Assembly (NCBI GenBank): GCA_047345645.1
Contig: JBLEFH010000002.1
DNA from: JBLEFH01 sp047345645
GTDB lineage: Bacteria > Pseudomonadota > Alphaproteobacteria > Rhodobacterales > Rhodobacteraceae
Reading direction: 5' to 3' (one strand)
Length of the DNA: 64,000 nucleotides
Part shown: one piece after another, positions 1 to 6,717 of the stretch
Numbering within the stretch: position 1 is the first letter of the stretch
Layout of the letters: the number at the start of each line of letters is the position of its first letter
Program-made: the position numbers and the translations under genes
The notes under the pieces: generated by a model
Databases searched by the model: none
Told to the model about the DNA's origin: nothing
What the model saw: only the letters and a program-made list of their open reading frames with translations

Positions 1-2
1 AC

Positions 3-146
3 CACGCCCACCACGTCCTCGGCAGCATGCCGACACCCGATCATACCACACTCGCCACGCTTAAAGGCGATCAAGTCGAACAAAGCATGCCGCGCCGCCG
101 CAAGTCTGCTTCGAGCCCAAAATTCAGATTGCCGCGCGCAACATGA
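3..146 (+). CDS. possible 3' end of a CDS entering from the left edge
   Basis: Reading frame 3 is open from the first bases of the window to a TGA at 144-146 (47 codons). The first part (HAHHVLGSMPTPDHTTLATL) reads like protein; the last third is rich in Arg and Ser and overlaps the 35-bp repeat at 85-119, so it may be chance sequence after a rearrangement. I do not recognise a family. It may be the truncated tail of a gene lying mostly outside the window, or no gene at all. Confidence 0.2.
   Translation, partial: HAHHVLGSMPTPDHTTLATLKGDQVEQSMPRRRKSASSPKFRLPRAT
85..119 (+). repeat. 35-bp direct repeat, left copy
   Basis: Identical over 35 bases to 5155-5189 in the same orientation; it begins GCATGCCGCGCC and ends CTTCGAGCCCA. 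The two copies bracket the aldehyde oxidoreductase operon and the PfpI gene. The sequences outside the copies differ. Neither copy carries recognisable IS ends. Confidence 0.85.
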
Positions 147-157
147 ATGTCTGCTCC

Positions 158-424
158 TTAACCTGGCAAGGAAATGTCAAGATTGGATTTGTGCTTGTCG
201 AAGGTTTTGGTCAAATTTTTCCTGGGCTCACGAGTTCCGGCCGGATTGTTGCTAAGCCCTGTGCCAGTTGACCGCACTGATGCCTGTTCGCCGTATGGAT
301 TGTGCTCCTGCGTGATGTCCTTGCAGTTGGGATAATCGAACTGTCGTCGTTCTGTCGGCTGCACCGCATTTCTCGAGAGATGCCGATTTCTTCGCCTCCG
401 GGACATATCGACCCCCGTCGTCAC
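158..424 (-). CDS. unrecognised small ORF after the aldehyde oxidoreductase operon
   Basis: An 88-codon frame starts with GTG at 424, overlapping the stop of the molybdenum subunit by four bases (GTGA), which would couple it to that operon. An ATG seven codons in, behind a G-rich stretch, is an alternative start. The product is basic and hydrophilic (an RRRR run near the start), with no signal peptide, membrane segment or motif I recognise. The only support is its position and open frame; it could equally be non-coding spacer. Confidence 0.25.
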   Translation of the reverse strand: MTTGVDMSRRRRNRHLSRNAVQPTERRQFDYPNCKDITQEHNPYGEQASVRSTGTGLSNNPAGTREPRKNLTKTFDKHKSNLDISLPG

Positions 425-2604
425 ATCCCGGCGATCACCTTGTCGAGCGTCGCCGGATAATCCCGCACGCGCACGCCGGTGGCGTCATGGATCGCATTGG
501 TGATCGAGGCCGCCGCGCCGCAGATGCCCAGCTCGCCAATCCCCTTGGCCTGAAGCGGATTGGCCCATGGGTCGCGCTCCTCCAGCAGGTCCACCGTGAT
601 CTGCGGCACGTCCGCGTTGACCGCGACATGGTACTCGCCGAGATCGTGATTGACGATATGGCCGTCGCGCGGGTCGAAGGCGAGTTCCTCGGTCAGCGCC
701 ATGCCGATGCCCCAGACCATGCCGCCGAGGCATTGCGAGCGCGCGGTCTTGGCGTTGAGAATCCGGCCTGCCGAGAACGTGCCGTGCATCCGCCGCACCC
801 GCGTCTCGCCGGTCACGGCGCTGACCGCAACCTCGGCGAAATAAGCGCCGTAGGTCGCCTGGCGGGTCTTTTCGCCCGCCTCGCCCGGCTCGATGTGGCC
901 TTCGGCGGTCAGGGCGCCGCCGTCGAGGATATCTTCGAGCGGCGTGGTGGTATTTGCGTAGATTGCCGAGCCGTCCTTCAGCGTCAGATCGTCGTCCTTG
1001 CAACCCAGCTGACGGCATATCTGCCCGCGAATGTCCTCGCAGGCGAGAAACACCGAAGAGCCGCTAGACGCCGCGCCCCAGGAGCCGCCGGAGCCGGAGG
1101 CGGCTGGCAGCCGGGTATCGCCGAGCGTCACCGTCACGCGCTCGACCGGCAGGCCCAGCATCTCGGCGGCGATCTGGGTCAGGATGGCATATGTCCCGGT
1201 CCCCAGATCGGTCATGTCGGTCTCGACCGTCGCTTTGCCGTCCGCGCCGAGCGTCACCCGCGCCCGCGATTCCATCAACATGTTGACCCGCACCGCCGAG
1301 GCCATGCCCGTGCCGATCAACCACTCCCCATCGCGGGTGCCGCCGGTCTTGCGATCAGCCCAGCCAAATTTCTCCGCTCCGCGATCCAGACAGTCAGCGA
1401 AGCGGCGCGAGGAGAACGGCTTGTCGTTCTCGGGATGATCTTCGGGGATATTTCGCTTGCGCAGCTCCAGCGGGTCGATCCCCACCTCATGGGCCAACTC
1501 GTCCATCGCATTCTCGAGGACCACGATGCCGATGGCCTCGCCCGGCGCGCGGACGGAACCGGCACAGGTGCGGTTGACGCGGGCAATTTTCTCGCTGATC
1601 TCGCGGTTCTCGCCGCGATAGAGGAAGTGGGTGGCCTGCCCCACCGGCTCGGAAAAGCTCTCGCCCGGCAGGTTGGAGACCAGCGATTCCTGACCGATCC
1701 CGGTCAGCCGACCATGCGCATCCGCAGCAAGACGGATGCGCTGGCGCGATTCCGACCGGCGCATGACGGCCTCGAACACCTGCGGACGGGTCAGCGCGAC
1801 CGAGACGGGGCGCTGCAACTGCCTGGCCGCGATCGCCGCCGCCACCGCCTCGGGCGCGATGCCGAGCTTCGAGCCGAAGCCGCCGCCGACGTAAGGCGAC
1901 AGGATGCGGATGTTTTCCGGGTCGATGCCGAGGCTGTCGGCCAGCTCGTTGCGGTTGAATTTCAGCATCTGGTAGCTGCCGCGCAGGGTCAGCTTGTCGC
2001 CGTCCCACTCGGCGATGGATGCGTGCGGCTCCATCGCGGCGCTGTTATGGCCGGGGGTGCGGTAGATGACGTCGACACTGTGCACGGCGTCCTTCATCGC
2101 TTGGTCGAGATCGCCTTGGCTGGTGCCGTCGGGGCTTTCGACTTCTGTACGGTCCGCTTCGGGATCGACCGCCGCCGCCTCGTTCTCGATCTCGATCACC
2201 AGGGACTGCGCACCGTGCCGGGCCTGCTCGAACGTCTCGGCCACGACCAGGGCGATTGGTTGGCCGAAATAGGCCACGTCGGACGGACCCTGCACCGGCG
2301 CCTCGTTGGCGGTTCCCTGCGCGGGATTGCGCAGCAGACGTTCGTCGGTGATGACCGCGAGCATGCCGTTCCTCGCCTCGACTGCCTCCGCATCCACGCG
2401 CGAGACGCGGCCCTTTGCAGCAGTTGCGCGCACGAGCACGCCGTGGGCGAGGTCGTCGACGGCGTATTCGTTGGCGTAGGTGGCGCGCCCCAAAACCTTG
2501 AGCGGACCATCGGGGCGGTCGAGCGGCTGGCCGATCACACCCTGCGCCAGGTTATCGAGGCGATTGCGGTTGTCGGGTTCGTCCATCTTCAGATGCGTGG
2601 TCAT
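421..2604 (-). CDS. paoC: aldehyde oxidoreductase, molybdenum cofactor-binding subunit (PaoC/xanthine dehydrogenase family)
   Basis: 727-residue large subunit of a three-subunit molybdenum hydroxylase that oxidises aldehydes to carboxylates. Visible family motifs are GGGFGSK near residue 240, the Gly/Ser-rich SGSGGSWGAASSGS near 506, and a C-terminal GIGELGICGAAAS near 690 that holds the glutamate expected to be the catalytic base. The length matches PaoC-type subunits (about 730). The frame is open 57 codons further upstream, but ATG 2604 has a strong GGAGGAGG ribosome site and overlaps the stop of the FAD subunit (ATGA). It is last in the order 2Fe-2S, FAD, Mo. No XdhC/PaoD-type cofactor-insertion chaperone is visible in the window. 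The aldehyde substrate cannot be read from sequence. Confidence 0.9.
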   Translation of the reverse strand: MTTHLKMDEPDNRNRLDNLAQGVIGQPLDRPDGPLKVLGRATYANEYAVDDLAHGVLVRATAAKGRVSRVDAEAVEARNGMLAVITDERLLRNPAQGTANEAPVQGPSDVAYFGQPIALVVAETFEQARHGAQSLVIEIENEAAAVDPEADRTEVESPDGTSQGDLDQAMKDAVHSVDVIYRTPGHNSAAMEPHASIAEWDGDKLTLRGSYQMLKFNRNELADSLGIDPENIRILSPYVGGGFGSKLGIAPEAVAAAIAARQLQRPVSVALTRPQVFEAVMRRSESRQRIRLAADAHGRLTGIGQESLVSNLPGESFSEPVGQATHFLYRGENREISEKIARVNRTCAGSVRAPGEAIGIVVLENAMDELAHEVGIDPLELRKRNIPEDHPENDKPFSSRRFADCLDRGAEKFGWADRKTGGTRDGEWLIGTGMASAVRVNMLMESRARVTLGADGKATVETDMTDLGTGTYAILTQIAAEMLGLPVERVTVTLGDTRLPAASGSGGSWGAASSGSSVFLACEDIRGQICRQLGCKDDDLTLKDGSAIYANTTTPLEDILDGGALTAEGHIEPGEAGEKTRQATYGAYFAEVAVSAVTGETRVRRMHGTFSAGRILNAKTARSQCLGGMVWGIGMALTEELAFDPRDGHIVNHDLGEYHVAVNADVPQITVDLLEERDPWANPLQAKGIGELGICGAAASITNAIHDATGVRVRDYPATLDKVIAGM

Positions 2605-3569
2605 TTGGTGGCCTCCTCCAGCACGGCGATCAGCGTGCGGCGCGCGAGCGGTATCTTGAAATCGTTGCCGCCATGGCCCGCCGCGTCTTCCAGCAGGATA
2701 TCGGCGGCTTTTTCGAACAGGGCGGCGGAGGGCTCGGCGCCGACCAGCGCGAGGTCCAGCGCATCGTTGCGCCACGGGCGCGGTGCGAGACCGCCGAAGG
2801 CAAGTGCCGCATGGGTGATCTTGCCGTCCTCCATCCCGATCACGGCGGCGACCGAGACCAGCGCGAAGGCATAGGACGCCCGGTCGCGCACCTTGCGGTA
2901 GATTTGCGTCGATGCGACAGGCGCGGGCAAGGTCACGGCGGTGATGAGCTCACCGGGTTTCAGTATGGTTTCATGCTGCGGGGTGTCGCCTGGCAGCCGG
3001 TAGAAATCGTCCAGCGAAACACTGCGCGCGCCGTCTTCGCCTTCGATCTCGACCTGTGCTTTGAGCGCCAGCATGGCCACCGCCATGTCGCTGGGATGGG
3101 TGGCGATGCAATGTTCGCTCGCGCCCAGGATCGCGTGGATGCGGTTGAAGCCCTCCATCGCACCACAGCCGCTGCCGGGGTCGCGTTTGTTGCAGGGCAT
3201 GGCGGTGTCGTAGAAATAATAGCAGCGGGTGCGCTGCAGCAGGTTGCCGCCCGTGGTCGCCTTGTTGCGAAGCTGTCCGCTTGCCCCGGCCAGCAGTGCC
3301 TTGGCAAGCACCGGATAGTTCCGTCGCACGGCCTCATCGGCGGCCAGATCGCTGTTGGTGACAAGCGCGCCGATGCGCCGTCCGTCGTCCGACGTGGTGA
3401 TCTGGCCCAGATCCAGCCGGTTGATGTCCACTAGCGTATCGGGGGCCATCACCTCCAGCTTCATCAGGTCCAGCAGGTTGGTGCCGCCCGCAATGATCGT
3501 GGCGCCGCGGGCCGCTGCGCTGATGGCGTCTTCCGCCGAGGCGGCGCGCTTGTAATCGAACGGTTTCAT
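2601..3569 (-). CDS. paoB: aldehyde oxidoreductase, FAD-binding subunit
   Basis: 322-residue medium subunit of the CO-dehydrogenase flavoprotein family; it carries electrons between the molybdenum site and the electron acceptor. The FAD-binding Gly motif ATIIAGGTNLLDLMK lies at about residues 24-38 and TTGGNLLQR near 108. A cysteine-containing insertion follows (CYYFYDTAMPCNKRDPGSGC), resembling the [4Fe-4S]-binding loop of PaoB-type and 4-hydroxybenzoyl-CoA-reductase-type subunits, which sets it apart from plain xanthine dehydrogenase FAD subunits. Start ATG 3569 overlaps the upstream TAA by one base; the stop overlaps the next gene's start. Longer upstream starts would run into the 2Fe-2S gene. 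Confidence 0.88.
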   Translation of the reverse strand: MKPFDYKRAASAEDAISAAARGATIIAGGTNLLDLMKLEVMAPDTLVDINRLDLGQITTSDDGRRIGALVTNSDLAADEAVRRNYPVLAKALLAGASGQLRNKATTGGNLLQRTRCYYFYDTAMPCNKRDPGSGCGAMEGFNRIHAILGASEHCIATHPSDMAVAMLALKAQVEIEGEDGARSVSLDDFYRLPGDTPQHETILKPGELITAVTLPAPVASTQIYRKVRDRASYAFALVSVAAVIGMEDGKITHAALAFGGLAPRPWRNDALDLALVGAEPSAALFEKAADILLEDAAGHGGNDFKIPLARRTLIAVLEEATK

Positions 3570-4072
3570 TACTTTTCCTTCCAGACCTCGCGGATGGCGT
3601 CGACGATGTTGGGATAGGCGGAGCAGCGGCAGAGATTGCCGCTCATCCGTTCCGAAATCTCGACGTCGGTCAGCTCCGGCGCAGATGTCACATCGTCGGT
3701 GACATGGCTGGGCCAGCCCGCTTTCGCCTCCTCCAGCATCGCGGTGGCCGAGCAGATCTGCCCGGGCGTGCAATAACCGCACTGATACCCGTCATGTTCG
3801 ACGAAGGCGCGTTGCAGGGGCGAAAGGTCGCCCGGCTCGCCCAGCCCTTCGATTGTCGTGATCTCGTCACCGTCATGCATGCAGGCGAGCGTCAGACAGG
3901 AATTGATCCGCCGCCCGTTCACCAGCACGGTGCAGGCCCCGCATTGGCCGTGATCGCAACCCTTCTTGCTGCCGGTCAGTCCCAGATGCATCCGCAGCGC
4001 ATCGAGCAGGGTGGTGCGCGGATCGGCGTCGAGCGCGCGCGCCTCGCCGTTGATCGTCAGGTCGGTTTTCAT
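3569..4072 (-). CDS. paoA: aldehyde oxidoreductase, 2Fe-2S subunit
   Basis: 167-residue small subunit with two [2Fe-2S] clusters. Plant-ferredoxin-type cysteines are C39, C44, C47 and C59 (GCDHGQCGAC...C); the helical cluster has C98 and C101 (CGYC) and C148 and C150 (CRC). E. coli PaoA has an N-terminal Tat signal; this protein begins directly with MKTDLTINGEARAL, so the enzyme is predicted to be cytoplasmic. It is first in the operon, five bases after the stop of a 30-codon alpha/beta-hydrolase stub, with G-rich sequence in front of the ATG as the only apparent ribosome site. Confidence 0.9.
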   Translation of the reverse strand: MKTDLTINGEARALDADPRTTLLDALRMHLGLTGSKKGCDHGQCGACTVLVNGRRINSCLTLACMHDGDEITTIEGLGEPGDLSPLQRAFVEHDGYQCGYCTPGQICSATAMLEEAKAGWPSHVTDDVTSAPELTDVEISERMSGNLCRCSAYPNIVDAIREVWKEK

Positions 4073-4076
4073 CCGC

Positions 4077-4169
4077 TTACCCCCAGCCGTGGATCAGCAC
4101 GACGTCGGGGCCGTCGCCTTCGACATGGATATGGATTTTCCTTCCGTCATTCGCGGTGGTCTGGGGCAT
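4077..4169 (-). pseudogene. alpha/beta hydrolase, N-terminal stub (30 codons)
   Basis: From ATG 4169 a 30-codon frame reads into DVVLIHGWG and then meets TAA at 4077-4079. The pattern, a short beta strand with IHIHVEGDGP followed by VVLIHGWG, is the conserved start of alpha/beta hydrolases, where HGWG forms the oxyanion-hole loop. Nothing downstream continues the fold: the next gene begins five bases after the stop. I read it as the 5' remnant of a hydrolase cut by a deletion, or as a leader now coupled to the aldehyde oxidoreductase operon. Confidence 0.6.
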
Positions 4170-4275
4170 CGGTTGTCTTCCCTATCTGAGAGCTTTGTCG
4201 CGCGATCTCGGTGAGCGCGGCACGGACAAGCGCTACACTCCGATCCGAGATCCGGCCGGAATGCCGCACCGGGCG

Positions 4276-4836
4276 TCAGACGGCACTGCGCTGATGGCGG
4301 CCCTCTTTCACTTCTTCGATGATCTTGGCGCAAAAGGCATCGAGATCGCCGGGGTTGCGTGAGGTGATGAGCGCCTGGTCGACGACGACCTCGCTATCTT
4401 CCCAGTTGCCGCCCGCGTTCTTCACGTCGGTCTGGATCGACTGATACGAGGTCACGTTGCGCCCCCCGATGACGCCGGCCTCGACCAGCAGCCAGGGCGC
4501 GTGGCAGATCGCGGCCAGGGTCTTGCCCGAATTGAAGAAGTCGTGCACGAACCTGACGGCCTTCTCATTGGTGCGCAGGATGTCGGGGTTAATCTGTCCG
4601 CCGGGCAGCACAAGCGCGTCGAAATCCTCGACCCTCGCATCGTCGAGGGCAAGATCGACGTCGATGCTTTGGCCCCAGTCGTCTTCGTCCCATCCCTTGA
4701 TGGAGCCGCTTTCGGGGGAAATTACGGTGATCGTCGCGCCCGCCTCTTCCAGCTGCCGTTTCGGTTCGAACAGTTCTGACTGCTCGAACCCATTGGTGGA
4801 CAGAATTGCAATTTTTGCGTCTTTGATGTCGGTCAT
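4276..4836 (-). CDS. PfpI/DJ-1 family protein (type 1 glutamine amidotransferase fold)
   Basis: 186 residues. The nucleophile elbow is AAICHAPWLL with Cys111 next to His112, and Gly-Phe-Glu at 16-18 supplies the acidic residue typical of PfpI-type proteins. Such proteins are intracellular proteases, chaperones or glyoxalase/deglycase-like enzymes acting on carbonyl damage; sequence alone does not choose among these. Start ATG 4836 has GGAGAAA six bases upstream; an upstream in-frame start would add 15 residues without a ribosome site. It lies in the same orientation as the aldehyde oxidoreductase genes but about 100 bases upstream of the hydrolase stub. Placement beside an aldehyde oxidase suggests a carbonyl-stress role, by inference. 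Confidence 0.85.
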   Translation of the reverse strand: MTDIKDAKIAILSTNGFEQSELFEPKRQLEEAGATITVISPESGSIKGWDEDDWGQSIDVDLALDDARVEDFDALVLPGGQINPDILRTNEKAVRFVHDFFNSGKTLAAICHAPWLLVEAGVIGGRNVTSYQSIQTDVKNAGGNWEDSEVVVDQALITSRNPGDLDAFCAKIIEEVKEGRHQRSAV

Positions 4837-5257
4837 GTCGAATTTCTCCGTTCGGTTTCGATACGTGATTCCGACATCCACACCACACGGGGCGTCGGTG
4901 TCGCATTATCGGAATGATCGTTCCAAATATAGAACCGTGTTGTCAACAAGCTTTCGACTTGATCGCCAAAGCAGTCATTGGGCACGCAGGGACGAAAGTC
5001 CGCTTCGTCCGCATCTGTGAACTTGACCAACCCTAGATTTTGCGCTTGCAGCGAATGACCGCAAAGTGGGCTGCGACCACAGGATCCGAGCGCACGGCCG
5101 AGTGACCGCAATGGGCCGATCACCGTCCGCAGGCTTGGCGTGCCAGGGCGAGGTGCATGCCGCGCCGCCGCAAGTCTGCTTCGAGCCCAGACTGACCGAT
5201 GCTGCAACTTGCGCTAAGGACTACTTTCAAGATGGGGCGACGTGCGTTGAGTACCTG
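4837..5257. other. 421-bp gene-free spacer with repeat-like sequence
   Basis: No convincing gene is seen. It holds the right copy of the 35-bp repeat (5155-5189) and two related short blocks, ATGACCGCAAAGTGGGCTG near 5056 and GTGACCGCAATGGGCC near 5103, which look like degraded intergenic repeats. AT-rich sequence at about 4905-4950 could hold the promoter of the PfpI gene. Confidence 0.5.
5155..5189 (+). repeat. 35-bp direct repeat, right copy
   Basis: Exact same-orientation copy of 85-119, in non-coding sequence between the PfpI gene and the NTF2-like gene. With the left copy it delimits a 5.1-kb segment, consistent with a module that could be gained or lost by recombination. Confidence 0.85.
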
Positions 5258-5641
5258 TCAGCAAGGTGTTCCTTGATGAAACCGAAGTAGCCAGCGACTG
5301 CCCTCTTTGACCCAAAGCGACGAGCGGCGTCCGACTTCGACTTCATCACCATATCTTACCTCACTCGTGTAGGTCGCAAGAGCCACATCGGCAGCGACCA
5401 ACTGCACCGAATAGTCGGGCAGAGGTAAAGATGCTCTGATTTCGGCTTTTTGATCGGGATCAAACAGCATTTCCGCCCGTTCATATCTGCGCCCCGACCT
5501 ACCGAACTCCACGAACTCCGAAGAAAATGTTTGATCCATTAGTATCGGATCAAAGCGTGTTTCAGCCCGCCAAAGCGTTTCTTCTAACGCCATGAGAGCG
5601 GCTCTGTCTTCTGATGATAAAGTCACGAGCTCCCTTCCCAT
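5258..5641 (-). CDS. DUF4440/NTF2-like domain protein
   Basis: 127 residues with the pattern of the DUF4440 branch of the NTF2/SnoaL fold: an N-terminal helix pair (LMALEETLWRAETRFD), a conserved SSEFVEFGRSGRRYER segment, then strands ending in SRWLLRFHQGTPC. These small cone-shaped proteins bind or convert small molecules; no catalytic residues can be assigned. ATG 5641 is used; no strong ribosome site is seen and TTG/GTG alternatives are not excluded. It stands alone between spacer DNA and an IS remnant. Confidence 0.75.
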   Translation of the reverse strand: MGRELVTLSSEDRAALMALEETLWRAETRFDPILMDQTFSSEFVEFGRSGRRYERAEMLFDPDQKAEIRASLPLPDYSVQLVAADVALATYTSEVRYGDEVEVGRRSSLWVKEGSRWLLRFHQGTPC

Positions 5642-5796
5642 CGAAATTTCACAGCGCGAGAGTTCCAGATGAATGCAGACATATCAATTCGAATGTTGAA
5701 TGTCCGCTCTGTCCGCACAGATGACCTTCGAGTGTGATATCTCGAGTGGTCAACATGATCGTCTGACCGGACAATCTTATTAAGATCACCCGACCA

Positions 5797-6465
5797 ATGC
5801 TCAGAGAACTGGGTGGGCAGTCACTTGAGATTTTGCACGTGGGCCGCCATCGCGTGCGCCGACTGATGGCGAAGATGGGGCTGGAGGCAATCTACAAGCG
5901 CCCCAGAACCAGCCAGCGGCATCCGCAGCACCCGGTTTATCCGTATCTGCTGAGGAAAATGCAGATCGACCGACCCAACCAGGTCTGGTGTGCGGATATC
6001 ACCTTCGTGCCGGTCAAGAACGGCCTTTTGTATCTGCTTGCCATCATGGATTGGGCCACGCGCAAGGTGCTCAGCTGGCGGCTGTCGAACACGATGCATG
6101 CCGACTTCTGTGTCGAGGCTCTGAACGAGGCCATCGCGAAACACGGCCCACCGGAGATCATGAATACAGATCAAGGGTCGCAGTTCACGGGATCAGCCTG
6201 GATCGCGACGTTGACCGAGGCAGGCGTGCGCATCTCGATGGATGGGCGCGGCCGTTACCTCGACAACATCTTCATCGAGGGCCTCTGGCGAAGCCTGAAA
6301 CAAGAGGCCATCTCCCTTGAGGAAATCACCGACGGCTTCCAGGCGCGGCGCGTCGTTAAGGACTGGATGGCCTTCTACAACACCAAGCGGCCCCATTCCG
6401 GGCTTGATCGGCGGACGCCAGACGACGCATATTGGGCAGGCTTGGAAGAGCAAAAAGCAGCATGA
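5797..6465 (+). pseudogene. IS3-family transposase OrfB, 5'-truncated
   Basis: The frame is open for 222 codons, but homology to the OrfB proteins at 20393 and 21664 begins only at GRHRVRRLMAKMG (about 5840). The N-terminal OrfB third and all of OrfA are missing. The DDE integrase core is present: WCADITFVP (first D), NTDQGSQF (second D) and FIEGLWRSLKQE (E). The C-terminus, RPHSGLDRRTPDDAYW, looks complete. The first codons come from unrelated flanking DNA, so this is a fossil without a working transposase. Confidence 0.85.
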
Positions 6466-6523
6466 AACCTAAACCCGATACACCTTAGAAACGCTGCAAA
6501 CCTGTCCGAAAGGATAGGACCAC
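5830..6523 (+). mobile_element. IS3-family element remnant, right portion only
   Basis: The right end at about 6523 reads, on the complement, GTGGTCCTATCC followed by TTTCGGACAGG, matching the terminal-repeat pattern of the element at 20028-21281. The left end and orfA are absent; IS sequence starts abruptly near 5830-5840, consistent with a deletion or a secondary insertion that removed the 5' half. Confidence 0.65.
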
Positions 6524-6717
6524 TTCAGTTCCGACGCTCGAGACAAGCTCGGACGTTCGTTTGAGGTCGCAGACGGCTTTCAATCAGATTGGTAGGCATG
6601 ACTTTACGTCTCGTCGCATCAATCTAGATGGAAGCTATGGAATATTAACCGGCGTAGGATCTGCGTTGGTCGATATTATCCTGTCTGCGCGCGCACCAAT
6701 CCCCTGGAGAAGCACAA

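Noticed and set aside
487..2874. 795-codon frame on the plus strand
   Set aside because: Antisense to the molybdenum subunit gene; composition is Arg/Leu/Ala-rich without motifs, as expected for a shadow frame.
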